Source: a virus
Length of the DNA stretch: 51,393 bases
Virus record (IMG/VR): IMGVR_UViG_3300028883_000060
Location: 1 to 51,393 of that record
Reading direction: 5' to 3' (one strand)
The notes beneath the pieces were generated by a model. The model was not told the origin of the DNA and ran no database searches. It saw only the letters and a program-made list of their open reading frames with translations. This document shows positions 7,784 through 15,768 of the stretch, in pieces. Position 1 is the stretch's first letter; every line of letters begins with the position of its first letter. The position numbers and the translations under genes were made by a program.

Positions 7784-8129
7784 TATCTACGAAGCAGTCT
7801 ACGACATGACAGCAAATGACCAGATACGGTATCTAGGTATCTGGATGGAGCGCTATCCGGGAAAGTACGCTGTCTTCGAGCAGCTAATAGAGCCGTATCT
7901 AAGCCCTTTGCTTTTGTTTTCGGCACCGGTAACCAATCCAATCCTGTCCTTCTTACAGGTAATCGTTCAAGATCAAGGGCTAAATGTCGATCTCAAAAGT
8001 ATCAATCGAGACAAGCCCGTAAGGGAGTGTACTCTCTGTGGTCTTCCAGTTACATGTCTGGTGCGCAGTGGTCGGGAGGGTGACCTTCTTTGCCTTAAAT
8101 GTGGAAAAGAAACCATCCTAGACCCTTGA
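7767..8129 (+). CDS. Zinc-ribbon hypothetical protein, 120 aa
   Basis: The preferred start is the GTG at 7767, with AGAAGG 6 nt upstream. The frame is open further back but overlaps the previous gene by about 100 nt without initiation signals. It has an N-terminal helical part, and the C-terminus carries CTLC and CLKC pairs typical of a zinc ribbon. It ends inside the next promoter. Function unknown. Confidence 0.5.
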   Translation: MGNVDSIYEAVYDMTANDQIRYLGIWMERYPGKYAVFEQLIEPYLSPLLLFSAPVTNPILSFLQVIVQDQGLNVDLKSINRDKPVRECTLCGLPVTCLVRSGREGDLLCLKCGKETILDP

Positions 8130-8154
8130 CAGAAACGTAATCCCGTGCTAGAAT
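8126..8154 (+). promoter_or_regulatory. Sigma-70-like promoter for the replication operon
   Basis: TTGACA at 8126-8131 and TAGAAT at 8149-8154, 17-nt spacer, CCC before the -35. It precedes the zinc-ribbon gene at 8186 and the DNA polymerase. Confidence 0.8.
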
Positions 8155-8185
8155 AGGGTATCTCTAAAGGAGGTACCCTATTATT

Positions 8186-8668
8186 ATGTTTATTTGCCCA
8201 GAATGTAAGACCGAACAACAGCGGCGTAAGAACGGTTCTTGCCCCCACTGTCTAACTCGGGTCGAGATTTTTACTGCAAGCGATGGTACGAAATTATGGG
8301 TCCGTCAGGGGGAGGATACGCCCAACAAACAACTATTGGAATTTTGGTTTGGCCGTTTATCAGAGAGGCTCTCTCAAGAGCAGGGTAGACGTGTGACCTT
8401 CAGGCTTCATCCCTATAAGCAGAAGGCAAAATATCGCCGGGAATTAGCTCGGGCTGAAGACTTCCTGATGCAAGCTGATTGGGATTTACCATTAGCTAAG
8501 AAGGCTCTTGGAGAAGTGGTAGATAGCTGGTTCCGCCCACTGATTACTTTGTCATGGGCGGTAAACGAATACCCGGTACAACTGGCAATCGCTATGTCAT
8601 CGGCTAACGAAAGTAGCTCGGAAGAATATACTCAAAAGCGTTTAGATGCTGTGGAGGATGTATGGTAA
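8186..8668 (+). CDS. Zinc-ribbon protein upstream of DNA polymerase, 160 aa
   Basis: The ATG at 8186 follows AAAGGAGG. The N-terminus has CPEC and CPHC pairs (residues 4-22), a typical zinc ribbon, followed by a basic helical region. It overlaps the polymerase gene by 7 nt, so translation is coupled. It may be a DNA-binding or replication accessory protein; this is inferred from context only. Confidence 0.6.
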   Translation: MFICPECKTEQQRRKNGSCPHCLTRVEIFTASDGTKLWVRQGEDTPNKQLLEFWFGRLSERLSQEQGRRVTFRLHPYKQKAKYRRELARAEDFLMQADWDLPLAKKALGEVVDSWFRPLITLSWAVNEYPVQLAIAMSSANESSSEEYTQKRLDAVEDVW

Positions 8669-10668
8669 ATGATGGTTTGTCTGTTCTAAACCCCCACATA
8701 GTTACGACTGAACAAGGTGCTATTGACGTGGCATACCGCCTGGAGCAGGAAACAAAGATGGCTTTGGACATTGAAGCTACGTCCTTGTATTTTCGTGAAG
8801 CCAGGACGCATGGAGTAGCTATCGCTACACCTTCCGATGAATGGTACATCACTTATGGGACCCATCCTGCTTTCTACCGGGCCGCACATAGCCTGGGGTT
8901 GTTTGCTAATAAGTGGTGGTTTATGCACAATGCCGCCTACGATATCCCCTTTATCCGTAGATACATCCCAAACGTCCGGGTAAAAGTATTTGATACTATG
9001 CTTGCGCAGCATACCATCGACGAAAACCAGTATCTTGGGCTGAAGCCGTTAGCCTATACAAAACTAGGTGCCCCCAAAAACCTACCAGATTTCTCAGAAC
9101 TACAAAAGGAAGCCGCCCGGATGAACGACCAAAGGGGACACAAGCATATGATGGTTACTGATATGCCTTTCTCTCTTTTGGCGGCTTACGCTATGCGGGA
9201 CGTAAACTACACCCTAAAGCTAGGTGAAGTCTCCGTAAACGAGTTGCGTGAGGTAGGTATGTGGGACGTCTATATGAACTATGTGCTACCTGTACTCCCT
9301 TTGATCCTGGAAATGGAAGACGCCGGGGTGTACATCGACAAGCGTAAACTTGAAGAGATTAGAACCGAGTATACTCAAACTCTCCAAGAGCTTGAAGATA
9401 AGTGGAATATTGTTACCAACAATACCAACCCCAGATCATCCCAACAGAAGCAGGAGCTATTGTACGGTAAGCTCGGTCTTCCAGTCATCAAGGAAACACG
9501 TTCTGGTCAACCTGCTACGGATGCGCACACCATCAAGCGCCTGATTGACCGGGAAAATATTACTGATCCCGATCACCCTCTCAGCCTGTTTGTGGCAATC
9601 TCAAAGTACACTACTTTAGTAAACGTTATTGAGACCGTGGCGTACAGTATTGACCCAGACACGGGCCGGGTGTACAGTAAGTACAACCAGATCGGTGCCA
9701 AAACAGGACGTCAATCATCTTCCGGCGTAAAGGATGCCGCCGGGAATACCCGAGGAACTAACGCACAGAATGTGCCGAGTCACAGCAAAGAAGCCAAGCA
9801 GGTTCGTATGACCTGGGCCGCAGCACCCGGCAATGTTATGGGTGTCTGGGATTACAGCCAGCTAGAGTTGCGTATCTCTGCGCACTACATGGCGTCCTTT
9901 GTTTATCGCCTGAAGGAAAAAGGGTTAACTCACTACCAACAAAAAGCAGAAAAGTACAGCCGTAACAACCTGCGCCTGGAGATACCAGAGCCTCAACTAA
10001 TCCAGGCGTTTTTGAAGGACCTAGACCCACACAGGATGACGGCAAATGCTATCTTCCTGGATAGTTTGCCACCTGAAGAACTAACAGAAGAAATCATTAA
10101 GAAATTTAGAGACATTGCCAAGACAATCAACTTTGGTACGTTGTACGGGATGGGTCCCCGGAAGTTTATGGAAGCTGTGGAAATGGCTACCGGTGAAAGG
10201 ATCAAACAAAAAGAAGCCATTGAATGGCTACAGGGTTTTGGTGTAGCGTTCCCGGAATATCCCATCTGGAGAGACGCAGTCATTATGTACTGCCGTAAGT
10301 TAGGGTACGTTGAGACCATCGCCAAGCGGCGCAGAAGGCTACCCGATATCAATAGCCGGAACTATGGAGACAAATCCAGGGCAGAAAGACAGGCCGTGAA
10401 CGCCATCATCCAGGGTTCTGGTGCGGATATCATGAACTACGCAAACCTGGAAGTATTAAACTTGATTAGAAGCACGCCGTTCTTTGACGGGGTACGTTGC
10501 ATCGGGCAGGTTCACGATGAACTGGCAATTGAAGGTAGCCCGGAGCAAATCTACAAAATAGCTGAACCGGTACAGAAGATTATGGTCGATGCTGGTAAGC
10601 ACTTCGGCATTACCACGCCCCTGAAAGTTGATGGTGGTATCGGAAGCAACTGGACAGAAGCCAAATAG
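8662..10668 (+). CDS. polA: Family A DNA polymerase with 3'-5' exonuclease, 668 aa
   Basis: This is the replicative DNA polymerase. Exonuclease motifs are present: D36 and E38 in LDIEAT, the NAAYD segment of motif II and the YAMRDVNYT segment of motif III. Polymerase motif A (DYSQLELRISAH, about residue 397), motif B (KTINFGTLYG, about residue 487) and motif C (HDELAIE, about residue 618) are all intact. There is no 5'-3' exonuclease domain, as usual for phage enzymes. It overlaps the zinc-ribbon gene upstream and is followed by a new promoter and the helicase gene. Confidence 0.95.
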   Translation: MVNDGLSVLNPHIVTTEQGAIDVAYRLEQETKMALDIEATSLYFREARTHGVAIATPSDEWYITYGTHPAFYRAAHSLGLFANKWWFMHNAAYDIPFIRRYIPNVRVKVFDTMLAQHTIDENQYLGLKPLAYTKLGAPKNLPDFSELQKEAARMNDQRGHKHMMVTDMPFSLLAAYAMRDVNYTLKLGEVSVNELREVGMWDVYMNYVLPVLPLILEMEDAGVYIDKRKLEEIRTEYTQTLQELEDKWNIVTNNTNPRSSQQKQELLYGKLGLPVIKETRSGQPATDAHTIKRLIDRENITDPDHPLSLFVAISKYTTLVNVIETVAYSIDPDTGRVYSKYNQIGAKTGRQSSSGVKDAAGNTRGTNAQNVPSHSKEAKQVRMTWAAAPGNVMGVWDYSQLELRISAHYMASFVYRLKEKGLTHYQQKAEKYSRNNLRLEIPEPQLIQAFLKDLDPHRMTANAIFLDSLPPEELTEEIIKKFRDIAKTINFGTLYGMGPRKFMEAVEMATGERIKQKEAIEWLQGFGVAFPEYPIWRDAVIMYCRKLGYVETIAKRRRRLPDINSRNYGDKSRAERQAVNAIIQGSGADIMNYANLEVLNLIRSTPFFDGVRCIGQVHDELAIEGSPEQIYKIAEPVQKIMVDAGKHFGITTPLKVDGGIGSNWTEAK

Positions 10669-10679
10669 TAAGGTATAAT
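10651..10679 (+). promoter_or_regulatory. Probable promoter after the polymerase gene
   Basis: TGGACA at 10651-10656 and TATAAT at 10674-10679, 17-nt spacer. The next ATG is only 9 nt past the -10 box, so the leader is at most a few bases. Confidence 0.55.
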
Positions 10680-10688
10680 AAGGACATT

Positions 10689-10976
10689 ATGTACAACATA
10701 CTTACAGACCTACACAAAGAAGCAGAACATAAGATTGAGGAAGTCTCGAAACTCGTTGTCACACCACAAACATACGATAAGAAAAGAGTGTTTGGAGTTT
10801 CTGTAGAAGCTGGCGACGCCCAGGAGTATTTTCTGGTATCTAGTTTGTTAGCAGGTGCCGATTATACCGCAGTGAGGGTCTACCCCCATACCACACAGCC
10901 GATGACGTTTATTGTAGAGTTCTTATCCCCGGCAAACGTATGTGTCTCAGACGGAGTTCTAAGTATCTATGAATAA
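10689..10976 (+). CDS. Hypothetical protein, 95 aa
   Basis: The ATG at 10689 lies 9 nt after a TATAAT box, with AAGGA in the same gap, so it is either leaderless or has a very short leader. The product begins MYNILTDLHKEAEHKIEEVS, a likely amphipathic helix followed by a beta-rich domain. It overlaps the helicase gene by 8 nt, suggesting a replication accessory protein. No family recognised. Confidence 0.6.
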   Translation: MYNILTDLHKEAEHKIEEVSKLVVTPQTYDKKRVFGVSVEAGDAQEYFLVSSLLAGADYTAVRVYPHTTQPMTFIVEFLSPANVCVSDGVLSIYE

Positions 10977-11994
10977 GGCAGACTTTATATCCAACCAGTC
11001 TCTAGGGTCATTGACAGAAAACAGCTACGAGAAATGGGGTAACCCTATTGAAAACCGTAAAAGTTTAATCCCTTATGGTTTTCGTCCCATTGATCGAGCT
11101 ATCTGGGGTATTGCTCCTAAGGAGTTTATTATCCTCCAGGGTTTGGAAAAGGGCCGCAAAAGCACTGTGATGCACAACATCTTGAGGAGTATCTCTAAGC
11201 GTGAAAAACTAGAGAATAAGCCCACGATTGTTGTTGACATCCTGGAGTCTAGCTCAGGACCAGAGAGCGTCAAAGACGCCTTGATTTGTATGGGTGCCGC
11301 AGAATATATTATGATGTTTGGTCACAGATCGGATGGTTACTGTCCGGTATGTCAGGCCGAAATCTGTGCGGAACTACAGTTATCTGTGCGCAGCCTGCCT
11401 TTTATCACTAAAAGTAGACTACAAAGAGAAGCCATTGACGTGGCGATGCAAGAAATGTCTTCCTGGAATATCTACCTCTTTGGCCCTGGCTACACCGAAG
11501 GCCGCACGAGGGACTTGGATAGCACCCTTGATAGATGGGCCTGGATGCAAGACAACCTTGGTGCGTCTCTCTTCATTACGGATCACCTACAGCAGTACTA
11601 TAGTGGTAGGACTATGACCGACTACGAAAAGCAACAGTGGTTAATCCCCGTGTTGTCTAACTTCGTAGGAGAAAGATCAGTTACTTTGATGGCTTTGTCT
11701 CAATTGAGCCTTACAACCAGAGCAACCGGAAAAGATGGCGGGAGAATGTATGCTACCGGTGGCGCACAAGCTGCCCAGGAAGCCAACACAGTACTTCAGT
11801 CGATCTACGATGAAGATACGCCGGATATTGTAGGGCTTCAGATTGTAGAGTCAAGATACTCTGGAAGCCTGACGGTTTACGGCAAGATTGATCCCGCAAG
11901 CGGTCTTATCTACGGAGACATGAGCCTGGAAAAGCCCTACATTGAGCGTGCCCAGACCCAAAAGGAAAAGGAGTTAGCTCCCTATGGAAACTAA
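10969..11994 (+). CDS. DnaB-like (RecA-fold) replicative helicase, 341 aa
   Basis: The protein has the C-terminal ATPase core of DnaB-type helicases without the usual N-terminal domain. Residues 58-66 (GLEKGRKST) align with Walker A but place Arg where the invariant Gly precedes the Lys. LFITDHLQQYY (D205) fits Walker B, followed by a MALSQLSL sensor region. An insertion with C125, C128 and C133 (CPVCQAEIC) looks zinc-binding and is unusual here. It should unwind DNA ahead of the polymerase encoded nearby. The alternative of a RecA-like recombinase is less likely. Confidence 0.75.
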   Translation: MNKADFISNQSLGSLTENSYEKWGNPIENRKSLIPYGFRPIDRAIWGIAPKEFIILQGLEKGRKSTVMHNILRSISKREKLENKPTIVVDILESSSGPESVKDALICMGAAEYIMMFGHRSDGYCPVCQAEICAELQLSVRSLPFITKSRLQREAIDVAMQEMSSWNIYLFGPGYTEGRTRDLDSTLDRWAWMQDNLGASLFITDHLQQYYSGRTMTDYEKQQWLIPVLSNFVGERSVTLMALSQLSLTTRATGKDGGRMYATGGAQAAQEANTVLQSIYDEDTPDIVGLQIVESRYSGSLTVYGKIDPASGLIYGDMSLEKPYIERAQTQKEKELAPYGN

Positions 11995-12940
11995 TATGAT
12001 CCCCTACGATTACTCAGAAGTAGTGGTTGACTTTCTGGAAGACATTTCTGGTGTTGTTAAGACTAAGGGGGAAGAAGGCACCCCAGAAGAAAAACTACGT
12101 GCCATCATAGGTACCTTGGGAGACCTCTTTTCTTTAGAAACTCCCACGCTACTGGACAACCCAGAAGATAATATCCGTCAAATAGTCAGGAGCACTAAAC
12201 TCGCAAATATCGCTAGGGAGAAAGCCATGTATAGGCTATACCTGATGACGATCCCGAGCGTTAAGATTGACAACGGGTCTCTTGTGCCTATGTGGTGGGC
12301 CTTAGGGGACGTTGGTCTCGATTTTGAAACCCAAGAAGACTTCATTGATTGGTTCACAAAACAATCCGGGATCGGACGGGCTTCCACTTTCAGGCGTCTA
12401 CGTGTATATCAGCGTCTTGAAAAGCTCGGTATCTCCGGGAAAGATGCCTGGATGAAAGTGCTAAAGATGCCGTCAACCATGCAAGAGATCGTACAACTTT
12501 TAGCTAAGTGGAACCGTAGTGAGTTTATGGGAGTAGACGAACGGGTTGCTTTGGACCTTGCCAAAGGTGTGTTACCTGAAGCGGTTCCTGGGATCGAAGC
12601 GGCTTTCCAGGACGGTGACATAGACAAGATTGCGGAAGCATACTTCCCGGTGGCAAAGGCGATCATCCAAGAAGCAGAGACCTACGAGTCAGCAAAAGAT
12701 GCTATGCAACATATCAAGCATGACATACTTGGTACCCCTACGGTAGCGTATCGTTGGTCCGTGGATGAACAAACAATCGTGGCTACTGTGACTACGCCAA
12801 TCATCGACAACGGTACTGTAAAGGGAGAGTCACAAAGAGAAATCGCTCTGTTCATAGATGCCTTAGACCCTCCGCAACCATTGCTCGATGACATCTTTAA
12901 GAGGATACCTATCACAAATAGGCACGATCTTCCTAGTTGA
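11984..12940 (+). CDS. Hypothetical replication-region protein, 318 aa
   Basis: The ATG at 11984 overlaps the helicase gene by 11 nt and has AAGGAG upstream. It is mostly helical and acidic. Around residues 120-150 a segment SGIGRASTFRRLRVYQRLEK resembles a helix-turn-helix. It may be a helicase loader or origin-binding protein given its place between helicase and recombinase, but no family is recognised. Confidence 0.6.
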   Translation: METNMIPYDYSEVVVDFLEDISGVVKTKGEEGTPEEKLRAIIGTLGDLFSLETPTLLDNPEDNIRQIVRSTKLANIAREKAMYRLYLMTIPSVKIDNGSLVPMWWALGDVGLDFETQEDFIDWFTKQSGIGRASTFRRLRVYQRLEKLGISGKDAWMKVLKMPSTMQEIVQLLAKWNRSEFMGVDERVALDLAKGVLPEAVPGIEAAFQDGDIDKIAEAYFPVAKAIIQEAETYESAKDAMQHIKHDILGTPTVAYRWSVDEQTIVATVTTPIIDNGTVKGESQREIALFIDALDPPQPLLDDIFKRIPITNRHDLPS

Positions 12941-12965
12941 CAAGACTGGAAAAATGTAGTAGAAT
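12937..12965 (+). promoter_or_regulatory. Sigma-70-like promoter
   Basis: TTGACA at 12937-12942 and TAGAAT at 12960-12965, 17-nt spacer, overlapping the stop codon of the gene upstream. Confidence 0.75.
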
Positions 12966-13002
12966 TAGGTACCTAAGTAAACAAACTAGCATAGGAGAAA
13001 AA

Positions 13003-13533
13003 ATGTTTCTAACTCTTAAAGATACCCCCCTGTTTGATGTTCCTACCATGATGGCCCGTATCCTGCCACCCGAGGCGTATAAGGCCATCCCGTACACAAA
13101 TGTAGTAGGCTCTGATGGTTCTACACGGGAACTGACAGATATCAATCCGGCCTACTTTATCGAATTTATGAATGATGTCTTCGGTCCGGTTGGGTTTGGT
13201 TGGTTCTACCAATACGAGTCCATGAACGCAGAGTTCGATCCCGATGCGTTTAAGGGCAAGGGTGGCTGGACTATCACAATCTCTAACTTGTCTCTCTACT
13301 ACAAGTATAAAGACGAGAATGGGGAAGTGTTTACCAGCGATCCAGTTGTGGCGTCAGGTGGCGTTAAGATGCAAAAGCGGGATCATGCGGAGCGTGGCGC
13401 AATCACCAATGCTTTGAGCTCGGCAGGTGCAAAAATGGGCTGGCAGAATTGGGTGTACAAAGGTATTGTCCACCACGGTAACGTAGCCCAGGCATACAAG
13501 CACCAGCAAGAGCAAGCTGCTACAACTGCGTAA
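13003..13533 (+). CDS. Rad52/DdrA-like single-strand annealing protein, 176 aa
   Basis: The start at 13003 (MFLTLKDTPL) has AGGAGAAAAA. A longer frame begins in the promoter. The segment MNDVFGPVGFGWFYQYESMN followed by a beta-sheet and RDHAERGAITNALSSAGAKM fits the Rad52-type annealing core, in which an FGP-G motif precedes a helix resembling AVTDALKRA. Such proteins promote recombination and end repair during phage replication. Family assignment is by motif only. The last gene of the early strand, followed by a terminator. Confidence 0.6.
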   Translation: MFLTLKDTPLFDVPTMMARILPPEAYKAIPYTNVVGSDGSTRELTDINPAYFIEFMNDVFGPVGFGWFYQYESMNAEFDPDAFKGKGGWTITISNLSLYYKYKDENGEVFTSDPVVASGGVKMQKRDHAERGAITNALSSAGAKMGWQNWVYKGIVHHGNVAQAYKHQQEQAATTA

Positions 13534-13538
13534 TAAAA

Positions 13539-13559
13539 AAGGCCCCATATAGGGGCCTT
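13539..13559. terminator. Bidirectional terminator between convergent early and late regions
   Basis: Perfect 8-bp stem AAGGCCCC / GGGGCCTT with a 5-nt loop. An A run on the left gives a U tract for minus-strand transcripts, and a shorter T-rich run follows on the right. It lies between the converging genes at 13533 and 13579. Confidence 0.8.
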
Positions 13560-13578
13560 CATTCTTTATGGGGGTGGG

Positions 13579-13941
13579 TTACGACCCAAAGGCGTCGTTT
13601 ACAGCCGCTTCCAAAATTGTATCGAGTGTGTTAAGGTCGATGTAAATACCGTTGTCGTCCAGGGCCTTTTGAGCCGCCGCCAGAGCAAACTTTTTCTTGG
13701 CTTCACCAAGTTCTGCGATCTTTCCAGTTGCCCCGTTCTGCTCCGCAGCCATAACCGCATCCAACATTATCTTACGAGCGAAGTCGTAATTCTTATCTCC
13801 CATGTCTTGACGCAGTTTGTCTTCCAGAGCAGACCCAACGGCCTTCATCTGTGACACCATTACGGTCAAGATAGGCGGCAAACCAATCGTCAATACCGCA
13901 ACCAAAAGAAGGTTAGCAATATCCCATAATTCTTCAGACAT
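13579..13941 (-). CDS. Holin, LLH superfamily, 120 aa
   Basis: One N-terminal membrane helix (about residues 8-28, IANLLLVAVLTIGLPPILTV) is followed by a charged helical region and a C-terminal segment ending DLNTLDTILEAAVNDAFGS. This is the pattern of the phage holin superfamily 6 (LL-H type). Holins form the membrane lesions that release the endolysin, here probably the GH25 enzyme at 44971-46080. It is the last gene of the late strand, next to other small membrane proteins. Confidence 0.75.
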   Translation of the reverse strand: MSEELWDIANLLLVAVLTIGLPPILTVMVSQMKAVGSALEDKLRQDMGDKNYDFARKIMLDAVMAAEQNGATGKIAELGEAKKKFALAAAQKALDDNGIYIDLNTLDTILEAAVNDAFGS

Positions 13942-13965
13942 TTCTCTTGTCTCCTCGTTTACTTA

Positions 13966-14343
13966 TTACCCCTTAGGGGTTTCAAATGCCAGGATTTCTA
14001 CGGTCCCGTCCGTAACGGAACTGTCCAGCAAAACGGCGTGCTCCAGACCAGAGTCAAGGGAGTCATCCTGGTTGTACCATGCCCTAGAAAAGGCCTTGAT
14101 TAGGTGGTATTCGTCAACACCAATGGTGTATGTCCGGTCAGGGACAACCAGATCACCATCAGCATTCTTGGGAACATCAACGGTAATGGTTGCTGATCCA
14201 ACTCCGCCGTTCTTAATCAAAATGGTAACGTCACCATGCTCGTTATCAATGGCAACCCCATCAGTACCTATTTCCTCAAAAACAGTTTCGAGTTCTGTTC
14301 CAGCAGCCTCAAGCGTTTGTGTAGTAAGAGCTAGTCGAGCCAT
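13966..14343 (-). CDS. Probable minor structural (decoration-like) protein, 125 aa
   Basis: A beta-rich protein starting MARLALTTQTLEAAGTELET with an ILIKNGG...ATITVDVP core. It resembles small structural or decoration proteins in tailed phages that open MARVALTTQ, recalled from memory and not searched. It lies between holin and a membrane coiled-coil gene. A strong RBS (AAGGAG) precedes its ATG, suggesting high expression. Confidence 0.5.
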   Translation of the reverse strand: MARLALTTQTLEAAGTELETVFEEIGTDGVAIDNEHGDVTILIKNGGVGSATITVDVPKNADGDLVVPDRTYTIGVDEYHLIKAFSRAWYNQDDSLDSGLEHAVLLDSSVTDGTVEILAFETPKG

Positions 14344-14366
14344 GTTTATTCTCCTTAGTAATTTGT

Positions 14367-14894
14367 CTATTCGTTATCTACAATCTTTCCGTGTTCTTTT
14401 GGTCTTGGTCTTATCACCGGACCTGTACCATTGAACATCAGTTTATCCACTTCGTCTAGGGTCTCCCGAACCAGAGACTCAATATTCCGTACCCTAATCA
14501 TCATGTAGGCATTCATGGTATCGTAGAATGGACAATCTATGCTCTCGCTTTCGCTGGAATGGTCTTCCAGTTTATGCTCCATTTCAGATAGTATATCTGC
14601 CACGGTACGGTCTAGTACAATCAGGTGTCGGATAACATAGGTAAGAGTGCGTAAAAGTTTTTTATCTTTATCTGTAATTGTGGTATACTGCTCTGAGAGT
14701 TTACGATACAGGCCCACAGTTTCATCTGCAACAGTAGACTGAATATCTAACTTTTTCGCTTCTTCTTCTACTTCCAGTACCCTGGTTTCTAGTTTAGCCT
14801 TGATTTCGTCTCGACGAAAAGCGGCTATAGCAGAAACCAATGACGTGATTGCACCTAAAATAGATACAACGGCTACAAATATTTCAATGTTCAC
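14367..14894 (-). CDS. Membrane-anchored coiled-coil protein, 175 aa
   Basis: One N-terminal membrane helix (about residues 4-25, FVAVVSILGAITSLVSAIAA) is followed by a long charged region with heptad-like pattern (DEIKAKLETRVLEVEEEAKK), predicted as coiled coil. Position in the lysis cluster suggests a lysis accessory or spanin-like role, which is inferred. Its ATG overlaps the stop of the next upstream gene by 4 nt. Confidence 0.6.
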   Translation of the reverse strand: MNIEIFVAVVSILGAITSLVSAIAAFRRDEIKAKLETRVLEVEEEAKKLDIQSTVADETVGLYRKLSEQYTTITDKDKKLLRTLTYVIRHLIVLDRTVADILSEMEHKLEDHSSESESIDCPFYDTMNAYMMIRVRNIESLVRETLDEVDKLMFNGTGPVIRPRPKEHGKIVDNE

Positions 14895-15166
14895 AGCTTA
14901 GGACACTCCTGTTTATTTCTCCGTAGAGATATGTATCGAGCTAATCCACCCACCAATGTATTGAATAATAGCAAGCCTAGGGCAGCGTATTGTCCGGTGT
15001 TAGTACATTCGCTAATACCAAAGAGAAACAAAACAAGAGCAGAAATAAAAAGGGATAGGGCGTAGGAAAACTTAATGTAGCGACATGCTCGTTTTTCCAA
15101 ACGTGCCCCTAGTAGCTGTACTATGCCAGCAACTACAGCTATAAAAATCAATAACGCTATATACAT
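14891..15166 (-). CDS. Small integral membrane protein, about 91 aa
   Basis: Three hydrophobic segments are visible: MYIALLIFIAVVAGIVQLLG, then ALSLFISALVLFLFGI, then AALGLLLFNTLVGGL. I prefer the ATG at 15166. An upstream GTG at 15202 falls inside a terminator hairpin, but the Shine-Dalgarno GGGAG lies about 15 nt from the ATG, so the start is uncertain. A possible second holin or antiholin given the lysis context. Confidence 0.55.
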   Translation of the reverse strand: MYIALLIFIAVVAGIVQLLGARLEKRACRYIKFSYALSLFISALVLFLFGISECTNTGQYAALGLLLFNTLVGGLARYISLRRNKQECPKL

Positions 15167-15198
15167 GTTGTTAGCTATGTGCTCCCTACTAACGAAAA

Positions 15199-15218
15199 CC
15201 ACGCCTACTAGGGCGTGG
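15199..15218 (-). terminator. Probable Rho-independent terminator
   Basis: 7-bp stem CCACGCC / GGCGTGG with a 6-nt loop. On the minus strand it is followed by TTTT. It lies downstream of the gene at 15248-15685. Confidence 0.6.
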
Positions 15219-15247
15219 CTTCAGTTCAGTAAATAAGGTAACTATGA

Positions 15248-15685
15248 CTAGGCATCCAAGATAAAAGCTATTGGCTCTAGCTCGGAAGGTGAGGGGGTCC
15301 AAGGCTCCCACCGAACTTTGTTATCATCTTCCGGTACCGCTACCTTAAACGAAATAATTTCTTCTGCCCGTAGTTTTCTAACCGGTAAACTTACAGGAGA
15401 GTCGATCAGCTCTTGGTACTTCTCTTCAAAGGGCCCTTTGTTGTCCTCTTCGAACTGGTACTTACCATTTTCTGAGACAGGCTCCCCGCCATCATCTAAG
15501 ATTGCATATTCTTTTAGTAAATCCATCCAGGTCTCGTGGTAAAGTCGGTATTCTGCTTCTACCGCTTTACTGATCCTGCGTACCTGCATAGCGGCCACAG
15601 GAGACATCCTTACCTGAGATAGTTGCATAATGGGTGCGTACCCACGTGCGATGTCAATGACTTTCACATTTATGTTGTTTTCCAT
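15248..15685 (-). CDS. Hypothetical protein, DUF1617-like, 145 aa
   Basis: The start at 15685 (MENNINVKVIDIARGYAPIM) has GAGGAG upstream; six further residues to an earlier ATG are less well placed. The central part (HETWMDLLKEYAILDDGGEP, then EKYQELIDS) is reminiscent of a small phage protein family usually found between tail and lysis genes. A copy of the late motif lies upstream at 15729-15746. Function unknown. Confidence 0.6.
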   Translation of the reverse strand: MENNINVKVIDIARGYAPIMQLSQVRMSPVAAMQVRRISKAVEAEYRLYHETWMDLLKEYAILDDGGEPVSENGKYQFEEDNKGPFEEKYQELIDSPVSLPVRKLRAEEIISFKVAVPEDDNKVRWEPWTPSPSELEPIAFILDA

Positions 15686-15728
15686 TCTTCTCTCCTCATT
15701 CATTGTGGTAACTCAACCACTCAACGTA

Positions 15729-15746
15729 TTACACTGTCTACAATCG
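15729..15746 (-). promoter_or_regulatory. Late-gene motif copy
   Basis: TTACACTGTCTACAATCG on the plus strand, matching 16 of 18 bases of the two identical copies at 30143 and 34909. It is located upstream of the minus-strand gene starting at 15685. The core is a short dyad. Confidence 0.55.
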
Positions 15747-15768
15747 AATTAGCTAGGTATAGCCATGC

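Noticed and set aside
15202-15202. GTG start for the membrane gene at 14891
   Set aside because: It lies in the stem of a terminator for the upstream gene; the downstream ATG is preferred although its Shine-Dalgarno is distant.
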